Shown piece after piece: positions 22,804 to 34,105 of a stretch of 64,000 bases of DNA. Position numbers and translations under genes: made by a program. The notes under the pieces are model-generated. The model made no database searches, was not told the origin of the DNA, and worked only from the letters and a program-made list of their open reading frames with translations. How positions within the stretch are numbered: the stretch's first letter is position 1; each line of letters opens with the position of its first letter. The stretch is from Morinoia aosen (Eukaryota > Arthropoda > Malacostraca > Amphipoda > Talitridae). Location of the stretch: positions 16,572,001-16,636,000 of the forward strand of contig CM059563.1 of assembly GCA_030386875.1 (NCBI GenBank). Direction: 5' to 3'.

Positions 22804-24165
22804 CTATGGTTTTGATTTCTTAGCTGTACTAGTGGTGGAGTGTTTTGGAAGTCTGGTGAATTTATCATGATTTATCTTGTGGATTTTTGTTCCTGCCAAT
22901 TTCAGTCTTTCATTTATTATCATGTCAATTATTTTTCTAGAATCAGCATCCTGAACCGTAAATTTAAGTCCAAATCCCTTTTTATTTAGTTCATTTATGT
23001 ACCATCTCTGGGTAGGATTTGGTGGGATTTGCTATCTGTCACTGGCACTGCGGTATATTTGTATCGGAATGGGTCTTGTATCTGAGGGTTCTCTTTCTAT
23101 TCCTGGTATTGCTCCTTGGTCACTTATTTTCCTTTTAATCCTAGGGTCTGTTGGTGGTTCTGTGTCCTGTAGGTCAAGCTCTGTTGAAATTGGTTCTGAC
23201 GTTATCTCGGACTGTGGTTGGGGTTGAAATTGGCTCGTAGTCTGTGGTTGAATTTTTGGTCTTGTTGATGGTTCATCTTCCACTTCTGATTCCATTTCCT
23301 CTTCCACGTCGGTTTCTGTATTAGTGTCATTATTTGATGATTCTTCACTTTGTTGTTCCATGTGATATTCTTGATTCGGTGTGTGGGAGTAGAAAAAGTT
23401 GAAAATTGCGTTTGAATCTCGGTCTTCGAATTTGGCATCTATGTTGTAATTGAGTTTTAGGTTTCTGGAAAGTAGTGCTGCGAATCCTTCTTTTCCTGCC
23501 AGACTTGCAATGTGAGCTTCTAATATCAGGGCTAAGAGTTTGATTTGGATATTGTTTGTCAGGGTGAGACTATGTTTAGGTACTGCTGATTCTTTGATGG
23601 CTGTTTTGGCAATTTGAGAGTATGTTTGTTGGGTTTTTTCCTGTTCCTGATTTGTGACTCTTTCTTCCTTGTCTTTTATGGCTTTCTTGCGTACAGGGCA
23701 GGCAGCTGCGAGGGTCCTATGGGGACCTGAACAATTTAGACATTTTTTGTGGCTATTTTGGCATTGTGTGTATAAATGGCCGGAATCTCCGCATTCTGAG
23801 CAGACTGCTGTGTTCGTTTGGCACTGATGGGTTGCATGGTCTTCCAGTTTGTAACATTTATAACATATGAGTAGGTGTGTAAATTTTTCTTCCTGACATT
23901 GGTGTGGTGTTATTTTAGTGTTAAACATCAGGAATCCGTCTCGTAGTACTTTCTGCGTTATGGTTGTGTCTGTGGTGATTATTTTTATGACATTCGTGTA
24001 ATCTTTTATTTTTATGACTTCTGATATTCGGAACCATGGTTGTAACCGTTGAATTTCTTGCTTTATTTCAGCTGGTGGTTTCTCTCCAATGTATTTGTCG
24101 ATTTGGCGAACAAAGATAGATCTTTTGGCTCTGAGGTCAGGTGGTATTATTGGTTGTAGGTTTAT
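22804..24165 (-). CDS. Jockey-type LINE ORF1, zinc-knuckle nucleic-acid-binding protein (5' truncated)
   Basis: The frame is open from about 24165, where the element is cut, without a clear start Met. The Gag-like part has RSIFVRQIDKYIG and then three CCHC-type knuckles around 23860-23700 (CYKCYKLEDHATHQC, CSECGDSGHLYTQC, CLNCSGPHRTLAAAC). An acidic, Ser/Pro-rich region follows to about 23040. A frameshift near 23033 moves the end of the frame, which runs to the TAG at 22804-22806, two bases before the ORF2 ATG. Jockey-clade ORF1 proteins have this knuckle arrangement and bind the element RNA. Confidence 0.8.
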
Positions 24166-24195
24166 TTTGTGGTATTATTGGTTGTAGGTTTATAT
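24136..24195. repeat. 27-bp duplication at the Jockey 5' edge
   Basis: The string GTGGTATTATTGGTTGTAGG occurs twice (about 24140 and 24168), the second time followed by TTTATATATACC. It marks the truncated 5' end of the Jockey copy. Confidence 0.6.
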
Positions 24196-24204
24196 ATACC
24201 TACC

Positions 24205-24609
24205 CTGGTTAAGTACAAAGTGAGTCCTATGGAATCTTGGAGGGAATGGAAAGTCAAATCGGTTCTTGCTGCATCTGGTGAGTTTGAAAATGAAACACTC
24301 TACATGTATGCACCTGTAATGCTTATATTTTGAAATTATTGTACGAATAAGGTCTTAAGAATTAGTGTTAAAGTTGAGCAATATACGTCCCCTCGTGGGA
24401 ATTCAACTATTTATCTACGCTTTCGTTTTCAAGATGACTACGAGCGTGCGGTAACAAAGGTAACATCCCATGGTGCGGTGACAACAGCGTCCGAAAACGA
24501 GGACGAAGAAACAATCATAAAGAAGCGCAAACATTTTCGTGATGACAATGAAATTGCAAGTCAGAACGTTCTCCAACTGATTCTAAGGAAAAATTGCATT
24601 TCCTTTTAA
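24205..24609 (+). pseudogene. Unrecognised coding-like frame with one stop
   Basis: One frame stays open from at least 24205 to the TAA at 24607, apart from a TGA at 24331. The predicted sequence has a normal amino-acid mix, with a motif-like MESWREWKVKS before the stop and a charged stretch, ENEDEETIIKKRKHFRDDNE, after it. No ATG opens the second half. A possible donor, CTG followed by GTGAGT, lies near 24280, so it might instead be a spliced gene remnant. I do not recognise the protein. Confidence 0.3.
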
Positions 24610-24730
24610 GCAATGTTTTAGCATTCAAAGGAACAAAGTCAGCTGGGTGATTTTCTACCCCATTACCCACTACCCCATTTCTACCCCATATAAAAAGAAA
24701 AAAACGGGAAATTGATAATTTAACAATGTA

Positions 24731-25620
24731 CTTTTGTTAGAAATGTTCCAAGGATTCTAAAACTGTCTTTGATTTTGTTCTAGCATGAAAACTCAATGAG
24801 GAGATACGTTTTGAAATATCAATACAAATGAACGAAAAAACCAATATGTCCAATTTTTTCAAAAACTACGGCCTGAATCAAAAAAATGAATGGATTAAAT
24901 TGTGTTTCTTTTCAAAATTAGCATATACCAGTCAAATTTCATAAGAATCAGACTGAAAATAAAAAATTTCATAATTTTTATATAATAAAATGAATTTTAT
25001 TTCATTTAATTTATTTAGGGAAATTACAATTCACAGTGTGAATATGAAGTTATGCATAGAGATTATCGAAATAAAAATGAAACCAGCATTCAATTTCATT
25101 AATTTTCCATTATATTACACTTCAACAAAAAATTTTGTTCATGGCTTATACCCAACACCTCTAACTTTTATCAATCAAAACATAACAACTCATGGAGTTC
25201 TGTTGCTAGAACAAAACCAAAACAGTTTTAGAATCCCTGTAACATTTCCAAAAAAAAGTATGTTGACTTCTTTCCAAATGTTAGAATAAAAAAAGTTATT
25301 TAACTCCAAACCCAAAAATAATTTTCTTTGATGTAAAATGATAAAATGTTGCCTCTCAATTTTTTTCAAAATATTAAAACTTTACAACATACTCTAGTTA
25401 GAAATGCTTCAAGTATTCTAAAAAAAACTGTCTTTGGTTTTGTTTTAGCATCAAAACTCAATGAGTTGAATACGTCTCGAAATAAACATAAAAATGTACC
25501 AAAAAACTAATTTTTTTTGTACAAACAATAAGGCATAATTCGGAAAAGTAACACGAGTAAAAAAAGTTCACTTCCAAAAAATTCATATACCGGCCAATTT
25601 TCGAACGAATCGGACGAAAA
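24731..25620. repeat. Inverted and direct repeat cluster
   Basis: The stretch 24735-24790 (AGAAATGTTCC, then GATTCTAAAACTG) is matched inverted at about 25197-25255 and directly at about 25388-25450. The direct copy continues in parallel through 25620, sharing strings such as CATATACCRG and GAATCRGAC. The first pair could form a stem about 520 bases across. It looks like a small foldback or MITE-type repeat plus a second partial copy. Open frames in it are incidental. Confidence 0.6.
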
Positions 25621-26052
25621 AAGTTCAAAAATCCGGATGGTCCCCTAACTCTACTTGCAACAAGCCTCCGGAAGCGGTACAAGCCACAAAATGGGAAACA
25701 AATCCTTTGCACAAAAAACAATTATTTTGTGCTTACCAGGTATACTTTCATTTCAATTTCCTTCCAAATATGGCATTCATGATTTAAATTTGTTGATGAT
25801 AATTATGATTATTATCAATAAAAAATGTAATTTAAGAAAATCGTGATTAAAAAGTCAGACTTTACCTCAGAAGCATTTTATGCGTGTAGATCCACAACTA
25901 AATCCAATATGCTACACTGGAGCATTTCACATCAAGCAGGGCGAGAAACCACAATACAATTTCTTCGCGCATTAGACTAACTAGCCTAAATTATCGAGAC
26001 TAAATAGAAAATTATTTAATATACTATTTACTAATTTCTCAGCATCACGATA
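25621..26052. other. Unassigned
   Basis: About 430 bases of AT-rich sequence between the repeat cluster and the Penelope-like element. Nothing recognised. Confidence 0.4.
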
Positions 26053-26120
26053 TATTTGAAGTTCATTACGTGTTAAAATTCTCAGCAAATTGCTTATCAT
26101 TTTACTGAATCACACTATAG
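26053..26120 (+). repeat. Left 68-bp inverted repeat of Penelope-like element
   Basis: It runs from TATTTGAAGTTC to CACACTATAG and is the exact reverse complement of 27487-27554 as far as I can read. Penelope-like elements often carry terminal repeats in direct or inverted order, called pseudo-LTRs. Confidence 0.9.
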
Positions 26121-26135
26121 TCAATAGGTAAAATG

Positions 26136-26168
26136 CAACGTTTCAATGCCACTGGCATCATCCTCAGG
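26136..26168 (-). ncRNA. Hammerhead-ribozyme-like core in Penelope-like element
   Basis: On the minus strand the order is CTGAGGA, a stem ATGCC-AGT-GGCAT, then GAAAC, as in the hammerhead core CUGANGA, stem II, GAAA. Hammerhead motifs are known in the terminal repeats of Penelope-like elements. I could not establish stems I and III or a cleavage site, and an extra base sits between CTGAGGA and the stem, so activity is unproven. Confidence 0.45.
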
Positions 26169-26360
26169 CTGAAAAGACGAAAAGAAAACTGGTCACTCTA
26201 TAGAAATGATACGATCATACATGCAAAAATAAAGACCATTAATAAAATTAATACAGAAACACACATGGATGTAAAATACCAAGACTAACTTTTCTCAACA
26301 CATGTTCACTCAGCCGAAGAATAAAGCAAAATGGTGGACTGCCACGATTGTTCCAACAAT

Positions 26361-27486
26361 TTACGGCGCGGTTCTCTTAAACAATTTCAGAGCAAAAAAA
26401 TCGTACATATTTTCATTGAGGGAAGGTTTGAGTTTATGAATATGCAAGGCTTCAATAATTTGAATATGCTGTTTTTTACGGACATTATATAAAACTTTAG
26501 TAGCTGGATAGAGATCTTCATTAGAGGGATTACAGCTGTGATGAATACGGAAATAGTTAAAAATGGACCCTTGATACTTATGTGCATTTAACCGCTGCTT
26601 AAGGGTCATTCTAGTCAAGCCAATGTAACAGTTGTTAAGAGACATGCATTCTCTCCTCATACATTTGAATTGATAAATTACATTGGCCCTATCTAGATCA
26701 CCGACCGCAGGCATTGAAATATTGTTTTCTACAACGAGGTTACTGATTTTGCGATTTTTGTAATAAATTAAAAATTTTAGTCTGGTATTACTCTCAACTG
26801 GCTTGACAAAAGTGCGTATTATATTCTTAAAGACTCTTCCATCGATTTTGTAGTTAGGGTGCATTTGATTTTCGTAGAAAATCTTGACGTAACTGGAACA
26901 TACACTAGCATGGTTATCACCGTTGACAATTCTATTCAAAAAATTATTAATTTTGCGGTCAACAGGGATATTGGGGAAATTATTGTTTACCAGTAACCGT
27001 TTTATTCTAAGTACTTCTATGTGAAAATTTGCCCAACTACTGCACACTTTGTAAGCTCTATTCAATAATGTAGAAATTACACCATCCTTGTAGGTCTGTG
27101 GAGCTTCACAATCACAATTAATAGTTTCCCCTGCATATGAAGGCTTAGTGTAAACTGATCTCTGATAAGAACCTTCTGCTGCCTCAACAAGAACATCCAA
27201 AAATGGCAGCTTCCCCTCTACGCAGATTTCGTATGTGAACGTCAAAACAGAATTACCCATCATCAAATCTCTAAGTGTTTCCAACTGATTAATACTATCC
27301 ATCGCCACAAAAATATCGTCAATATATCTACCATACACAAGTGGTTTCGTAGGCAAGGCGCTTAAGACCATGTTTTCCACAAAGCACATATAAAAGTTCG
27401 CAAACGTTGGTCCCAAAGGTGATCCCATAGCAACGCCATCCACTTGGCGGAACAAGTTGCCGTCAATGTGACAAAACGGAGCTTCA
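26361..27486 (-). CDS. Penelope-like element RT and GIY-YIG endonuclease (5' truncated)
   Basis: Open from the inverted-repeat boundary at 27486 (HIDGNLFRQVDGVAMG continues past the first counted start at 27455) to the stop at 26361. The RT middle and end are present: DGVAMGSPLGPTFANFYM, then the catalytic box GRYIDDIFVA near residue 44, then thumb-like sequence. After a linker comes the GIY-YIG nuclease: VIYQFKC, the cysteines of the zinc-binding insert, CYIGLTRMTLKQRLNAHK, and a Glu-containing end, IIEALHIHKLKPS. This combination is diagnostic of Penelope-like retroelements. The RT N-terminal third is missing at the exact edge of the inverted repeat. No stop interrupts the remaining 1.1 kb. 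Confidence 0.93.
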
Positions 27487-27554
27487 CTATAGTGTGATTC
27501 AGTAAAATGATAAGCAATTTGCTGAGAATTTTAACACGTAATGAACTTCAAATA
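27487..27554 (-). repeat. Right 68-bp inverted repeat of Penelope-like element
   Basis: Exact inverse of 26053-26120. It begins immediately where the RT frame is cut, so the truncation and the inverted repeat share one junction. Confidence 0.9.
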
Positions 27555-29080
27555 ATATACTATTTATTAATACTGAACACAAATTTATTTAATATTTTTT
27601 CAACACACAGCACACATGCGTCGCGTCAACAAATAGGGAACTAAATATGTCCAATAACGGGATGAGAACGTCGGTAGAAGCCGTTCTAGCGTTCACAATG
27701 CACTTTATTCACGTTGAGCTGCCTAAATTGTCAATATCCAATAGAATCTCCTTTGAATCAATATTTATTAATATTGAATACACAAAGTTACAACAATTTC
27801 ATTCACGAACACTCCGAGTTAATCTTTAACGGTCGGCGCTCACCCGAGCGGCGCCATGCATGAGGTCACCGGTCGAGCAGTACGAGCTCAGAGTCACTTG
27901 CAGGCGGGAAATACTTGCGACTTAGTTTCCGAGTTTACCGCACCGAGTTTCATGCACTCGTAGTGAGCATATTTCATACAATATAATATGCAATACATAA
28001 ATATTTTAATGGTAGTAATAAAGGGCAAAATATTTGTTTCAAATTTAAAATGCTATCGCATCACTTTCTTAGAACCTGCTTCATACACTTTCGAATGAAG
28101 AGACTGCTTTATTGTCCGAATCACTGCTCATACTAACACCTGATTTGAAGTCACTTAGTACTTCCTGTAAGGCATCTTGAAGTTCATTTTCTGTTAGAAA
28201 CTTTCTTTTCGTCATATTGAAGGGATAGAACCTAACCGGGAGAGGAAGCACATGCACGACCGCACCTCGTAAAGGAGAAAGGGTGACTGACGAATCACGA
28301 ATGCGATGAGGATGAGCTCGACAGGGACGACAGCAGGTTCAGATGATTGCCAGATGCACATTCTGCCGCTAGTCATATTATCATGTCAGCGACGTTATTA
28401 ACGCTAATGTTTATACGTTATTGTTTCATTGTTATATGTTATTTTCATGTTTAAATGTTATTGTGCTTCATTAATTTATTCGGACCACTAGGAAAACAAA
28501 GTTTACAGCTTCCTACATAACTGGTAGAAACCAATTTGCTGCAAAAACGTGCGTCCTACCATTGAAAAAAGAGGGCCAAAACTTAGTAACACAAGAATAA
28601 TTTCTTGAATTCCAAGCTGATAAATATCAAAAAACAATTACTGGGAATGAACTCATGAAATGATAACAAGAATATGGATTACATATTTAGTTTTTTTGAG
28701 GAATTATATGGGCATTATTTAGTGCTTGAATCAATGAGAAGAACTGTCATAATATCGAAATATATGAAATAACCACAGTTAGGTAAATAAAAACACAACA
28801 TTGAAATGGTATTCTTTTACATTTTCTTGTTTTTCATTCTCTGAAAATGAGAATCCCATAAGACAGCCACTTCTTTGAATAATATTGCTGAGCGTTTTTT
28901 TCATATATAATATAATCGAATATTATTTATTTTTTGGTACATAGCAACTCAATTAGGAGAATAAACTTTATTTGCGTAAATGTACACACTATGGAACAAA
29001 GTCTAAATTTGGGCTGGCCACTACGCAGCCATGTTGAAAAACCACGTGCAGCCCACATTATTAGGTTTAGTGACCTAACC
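27555..29080. other. Mostly unassigned; GC-rich patch and ATGTTATT-rich run
   Basis: A GC-richer block at 27830-27970 stands out against AT-rich flanks. A run of imperfect ATGTTATT words lies at about 28400-28470. Apart from the short frame at 28081-28215 I see no gene. Confidence 0.35.
28081..28215 (-). pseudogene. Possible N-terminus of a transposase (44 codons)
   Basis: A short minus-strand frame starts MTKRKFLTENELQDAL and becomes Ser/Asp-rich (SMSSDSDN) before a TGA at 28081-28083. A basic start followed by an acidic serine-rich stretch is typical of piggyBac-type transposase N-termini, and such stubs occur in MITEs. No TTAA-flanked CCC termini were found around it, so the assignment is weak. 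Confidence 0.25.
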
Positions 29081-29204
29081 ATATTTTACCCACCTTTTGC
29101 CCATGTGTTTATACATATATATTTCCATTGCCCATCTGATTCCCATTTTCCCATGTGGGCCCCATATGGGCCCCATGACCGTCTTCTACTAGGGATGGCG
29201 CCAT
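29081..29204 (-). repeat. Inverted fragment of the CCCATGT minisatellite element
   Basis: Read on the minus strand it starts CATCCCTAGTAG and continues with TGGGGCCCATATGGGG, paralleling the head at 16541. Only a few units follow (CCCATCTGA, CCCATGTGT). It shows that the element is dispersed and occurs in both orientations. Confidence 0.65.
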
Positions 29205-29519
29205 AACCAGTATTTCTGGCACAAGGAATCTCAAAACATTCACAAGACTCAATTACAGCAAAGACAACTGCATCTCTGTGCTGACTATTTAAGGAATCCT
29301 GATCACACCACTAAACACGCCTATGCTATTAACGAGAACAGCGATCGATTTTTACGATCCTTCCCTCCTACACTTATATGGGGAAAGTGCAAGGGAAACA
29401 CATAAAATATACTCAAGAAACTATTACTGAACTCAGTGAAATACTAGCAACACATTCATCATTGTGAGTTTGATGCTAACACAGTTTTAGCACTTATTTA
29501 ACTTACGCGACGAGTTCTT
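29205..29519. other. Unassigned
   Basis: No gene seen. It may be an extension of repeat B copy 3, but it does not match copies 1 or 2. Confidence 0.3.
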
Positions 29520-29728
29520 CACAACACCAAGTCACAGCACGAAATGAGTCTAAGGATGCGTGACTGGAATGTTGCCAAAACGCCTAGGTTAAGTCCAGCG
29601 ACTGTTTGGTAATATTTCCTATTTGTGTTATTTACACAAAAACATTAAGATTAATAATTATAATTAGAAAATTATTAGTAATAATTTAAAGTAAGATAGT
29701 TTATGCCAATAATTATGTTGTTTATATG
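29520..29728 (-). repeat. LTR-like repeat B, copy 3 (left part)
   Basis: Matches 13960-14150: ATGTTGCC, then a run ending AATAATTATAATTAGAAAATTATTA, then ATGCCAATAATTATGTTG. It is interrupted at 29729 by BEL element 2 and resumes at 42319. Confidence 0.7.
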
Positions 29729-30298
29729 TGTCCCGCCGCCCGACTTTGCGGCGTAACTTCCAGAATCAACTGGCACAGAAGACATAGTCTTACCCAACAC
29801 CCATAGCGAGGTCAGGGAACGCTGCTAGTTAAACAATTTATGACAAATGGAACAAAAAAATAGGAGGCTCACCTGAAGATCTTCGAAGATAATATTCAGG
29901 CGAACATTTCTCCACTTAAGCCGGCTGTCTAGGACTGTATGCCCCGAAAGCAGGGGCCGGAAGAGGTCAGAGCACGCATAGCACACGAGCTCGCGACCAA
30001 GTCGTATCGGTATCTGAGGTGGCAGCCAGTTGCGGCCTCCTCCTCACCTCGCTCGAATCCGTTACTTAGGCTTCGGATTCGCTCAAGAAAATAAGACGAA
30101 CAATTTATTTATGTTCACCGATGTTAGTCGCCAAGAAAGTGAAGCACTCCCACCATTGCCCCGCTTTGTCATAAATTGTTAGCGTAATTTACTTTTTAGG
30201 CTTGTTTGGATTGGGATAAAGCCCTTGTCCTTTATTATGCAAGGTATTGGATGACTTGCAAAGGACTTCAGCAATGAGCAATGGCTGGATTTGCGACA
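29729..30298 (-). repeat. 3' LTR of BEL/Pao element 2 (570 bp)
   Basis: Starts TGTCCCGCC and ends TTTGCGACA in plus orientation (TG to CA). It pairs with 41749-42318, also 570 bp, with about ten single-base differences by eye (roughly 2 percent). The flanks are TATG/TATGT on the left and AATG/AATGT on the right, an imperfect 4-5 bp target duplication. Confidence 0.93.
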
Positions 30299-30454
30299 CA
30301 ATCCCGGCAAAGAAAAAAACGGAGTTTTCTAAAGAAACTTCCGTTACACAAAAACATTAACATATTAAAGTTTCCTTCCAGCGGAAGCATATAAAGGACA
30401 TTCATACTACTTATGCGCATTTAAATTTAAATATCAAACAATTAGGAAAGGAAA
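30299..30454 (-). other. BEL element 2, 3' untranslated region
   Basis: Short stretch between the end of pol and the 3' LTR. No clear polypurine tract adjoins the LTR at 30299, which is unusual. Confidence 0.5.
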
Positions 30455-31666
30455 CTATAAGTGACCTTTCTTTATCAAATATGCTAGCTTGCTACGTTGC
30501 TGGCTCGCTGCCTGCCTTTTGGGCCGGGCAGCAGACGCAGCTTCGGGTTCCTCGGACTGGTCCGAGGAGTCCGATTCAGAAGAAGAATGCTGACCTCTAG
30601 GGCGCTCAAGAGAAGTAGAACTACCCTCACGAGAAAAGGAACTCTCGGAAGGCTCGAGACGAGGATGCAACTCCTCACTCGAACTCCCTTCTGCGCTTTC
30701 CCACCCCTCCTCTGAAGCAGTAGCAGAAGTAGCCAACTCCAGAGGGTATAGAAGAAAAATTTTTACAGCAGTTTCAGAGTTGTCAGTTTTAACTATTCTA
30801 ACAACGCGGACCTTCCCATCGCGTCCAGGAAGCAGCGCGATGATGCGAACTAAGGTCCAAAACGGTCTAGGTCTTATAGGATGCCTAAGCAGGACAACCT
30901 GACCTACAGATAAAAACTTATTATTGAGAGGCAGAGATCTAAGCGGATAAGGACCGCGCAAAGAAAGTAAATATTGCGTATACCAGAGCTCCCGGAACTT
31001 GGCCACCATTACGTCGCGCCTCTCCAGGGCAGAGAGCAAATGCTCCCGACGCTCACCGTCTTCGGTTTCCAAGTCCAGAATCTCATCAGACAGGATTAAA
31101 GAATTAGAAGTAGGGTACAGTTGAAGAAATTGGACAGGCATAATAGGTAAGATAGTGTCCCCCGTCTCAGTGTAAGAAAGAGAACCCCGATTGAGATTAA
31201 GGGTAAGATCAGAAACGGCAGTAAGGAAGGAAGAGTAAGGATAGGTGCTACGACCAAAAAGTTTGTACAAGCAATCCTTAATTGATTTGAACAAGCGCTC
31301 CCAGATCGCTCCAAATTGTGGACTATAGATTGGGATAGTTTTAAATTTGACGTTAAAAGTGCGAAAACGATCTTCATACAAAGAAGAAGTTAAAACTTCC
31401 AACAGAAGATCAGGAGCCGCTAAGAAAGTTCTAGCGTTATCGGAATACACAGTATTAGGGACGCCCTTTTCGTTTGTGAAACGAATGAAGGCGAAACAAA
31501 ATTCTTCCAACGTCATGGAAGGAAGAAGCTCGGTATGAATAGCTCTGGTTTGGAAACATGTGAATAATAATAGATATACCTTTTGTTTATGACCAAAAGG
31601 ATCTAACACCCAGAAATGGGCAGAAAAGTCCATTCCTGTTGTGGCGAAAGGCCTTACAAAGTTCAC
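30455..31666 (-). pseudogene. BEL element 2 pol: integrase core and C-terminus
   Basis: A 403-residue frame. The catalytic triad positions are in TGMDFSAHF, VYSDNARTF and FGAIWERLFKSIK. A C-terminal domain of the type that follows BEL/Pao integrases comes next (near RRDVMVAKFRELWYTQYL and VLLRHPIRPRPFWTLVRI), then a Ser/Glu-rich tail. All three acidic residues are there. The frame differs from that of the RNase H segment upstream, so the polyprotein is broken near 31780. Confidence 0.85.
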
Positions 31667-31779
31667 ACGAGTGTCTGGTAAGGCTGGAGGATCAGGATAG
31701 GAGAAAGCTTAGGCGTTTACCCTTTTGCAAACTATGCACTTGGATAACACGCTACGAACAACACGCTTACAGCGCGGTA

Positions 31780-32775
31780 TCAAATAACGCCCAGTTTGAG
31801 CTTCTGCACGGTAGTGTCAAGACCTTGATGATTTAAAATTTTATGAGTATGTAAAATTAACAGATAGGTCAAATGAGAAGAGCTAGACAACAGAATAGGA
31901 TTTCTAGTGTTATAATCCAATTCTTCAGCGGCAACAATACGGCTGCTAGATCTAACTAAACCGTGAGAGTTAATAAACAGGTTAAAGGATCTAACTAGCA
32001 GAGGCGGACGAGGACTCTTGTTTGTTAAGGCCTCGATCTCGTTTTCGAAATGCTCCCTTTGCATAGAGGAAATAAGATACAGAAATTCTCGCAGTTTAGC
32101 CTCACCCCGATCTGCGCGCCCAAAAATAGCGACAGCTCTAAATAATTTCTCCATCGTACCCAATAGTTTGGGGTAGGTGGAAAATCGCTCAAGCTCCACA
32201 ATCGAAGCTTCACGTGGGGGATCAACATTAACTGCGATACATGCATCAGAAACGAATTGGTGAGGAATGCAACCTAAGTGTCCCTTGGGCCATTGGTCTC
32301 TACTTTCTCTGATCCAAGAAGGACCTACTAACCATAACATTTTATTTTCTAAAAACTTATTTACTTTGACACCACGTGTCAGCATGTCTGCCACGTTAAA
32401 CATAGTGGGAACATACTCATAGCTGAAGGAAGCCAAAGTTTTACATTCTAATGTCTTACGCATGCCTTCTACGTCTTTTAGTCTATTGCTTACAAATACA
32501 TTTTTCCGTGGAGGTTTGCCGCTCAACAACCAAGCTAGGGTGACTTGGGAATCCGTTAACATAATTACGTTAGAGACTTTATAAGGAAAATTAACATCAC
32601 ACATCAGAGATACAAGACATTGATAGGCAAGAAATACGGCCAAAAGTTCAAGAGAAGGGAGAGATCTTTGGCGAGGAGGCGAAACCTTGACTTTAGAGAA
32701 CAGAAGCGTACCGAGTTCCTCTTGGACGCCGTAAATACAGGTGCCAAAGGCGCTAGCACTAGCATCACAAAACAC
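31780..32775 (-). pseudogene. BEL element 2 pol: RNase H and integrase zinc region
   Basis: RNase H motifs are FCDASASAFG near the start, LELLAVFLAY and MLTDSQVTLAWL, the usual Asp, Glu, Asp series. An integrase N-terminal segment follows with HTHKILNHQGLDT. The frame ends prematurely at 31780, where the Cys pair of the zinc domain should come; that part is in other frames. Part of the decayed BEL pol on this strand. Confidence 0.82.
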
Positions 32776-32782
32776 AACAAGT

Positions 32783-33949
32783 TTACGAAAATGGTAGCAA
32801 AATCCCTAATGGGTCATACAGCGACGCAACTTCAGACAATATACTCCTGCGCGTTTTACAGGAAGAATAAAAACTTTTCACGGACAGAGAGAGAAGATCA
32901 GAAGAAGAATTATAGTTATACCCCCAGCACTCTGGAGTGCACTTCGGCACTACAAAGAGCAGGGTCAATTTGCGAAAGAAGTTCAGAATTATTAGATTGC
33001 CATTTGCGCAACGGAAACCCACTCTCCTCAAAGGCTCGGTTAGCGCGATGAAAAGTGCTAAGCGCAAGCTCAGGACTATTAGTTGTAAAGACTAGGTTAT
33101 CGACGTACAGCTTATTTGCCATAACGTCTCTAATTACTAAATCGGTTAAAGTGTTAGCATGCAGCTTAAGGAGATAATTAAGAATATAAGGAGATGCAAC
33201 AAACCCGAACAACAGCGTCGCGTATCGAAAATACAGAAATTTGCCATCCTTGAAAAGGACAAAGCTAAACTGATTTCGTTCAAATTCACAGGCTAATTTC
33301 ACCTGAAGGAAAGCCTTAAAAATGTCAGAAAGTATCACTATGGAGTTAGCCCGAAAAACACCAAGAGACCCAATAAATTGTTCATGAGATTAGGTCCTAC
33401 ATACGAGGCTTCATTCAGACTAGGCAACTTTCCTACCCTCAAAGAGCAGTTAAAGACAGGGCGTATTTTAGAGGTTTCGACATGTTCACGCACGACAGGC
33501 CGGTGCGGGATCCATTTATGCACTCGCACATCCAAGTTTTTGATAGGCAAAGGTTCAATTATTCCTAACTCAAGTTGCTCAAGGAAAACATCATTATATT
33601 CCTTCTCAATCCCCCTACGAGCATTATCAGCTGCAACTTTGCGTGCAAGATGCCTTGCTAGCCCGAAACTATGAGGGACTTTAGCTAACAAATTACGATT
33701 CCAGGGTAACTTGACCGAATACCTGCCTTCCGCATAAATGACACTACTTTTGAAATCCTCCAATTCTTTGTCATACTCTTCCTCCTTAGAGGGCACTCCT
33801 ATGAGCTCCAAGTCCAATAGTTTATCAAGACCTGCTTGCACATCACATTGCTCGGTAACGTTCAACACGGAAGAACACACTTTAGGAGTCTCAAAAAAGG
33901 CCTTTAGAGTACTACGGTAACGATTTTGGTTTAATTTACATTTAGACAT
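32783..33949 (-). pseudogene. BEL element 2 pol: reverse transcriptase, frameshifted
   Basis: Three overlapping frames make up the RT. 33338-33949 has KIRPVFNCS and the upstream palm. 32916-33338 has ILSDIFKAFLQVKL (first catalytic Asp), then FVASPYILNYLL and the box KLYVDNLVF, which has Asn as its last residue. 32783-33067 has ASLYDPLGILLPFS, the RT-RNase H connection. The frame changes fall near 33338 and 32940. YVDN has been seen in some invertebrate BEL/Pao RTs, as far as I recall, so it need not be damage. The frameshifts are. Confidence 0.82.
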
Positions 33950-34105
33950 TTTTCTTTTAGGTTTCGATTTAGTTGGAATGGCAGAAGAACAAGAAATTTT
34001 ACTCGAATTTGTATTAACACCCTTGGCAACAGAAGTTGACGAGCAGCTGTCTAGCGTCTCAGCTTCAGAGGCAACGACATGAGACAGAGAGGACTTATAA
34101 CATTT

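Noticed and set aside
33110..33130. YVDN in BEL element 2 RT as a knock-out of the usual YVDD
   Set aside because: I recall this variant from some invertebrate BEL/Pao RTs; the frameshifts are better evidence of decay.
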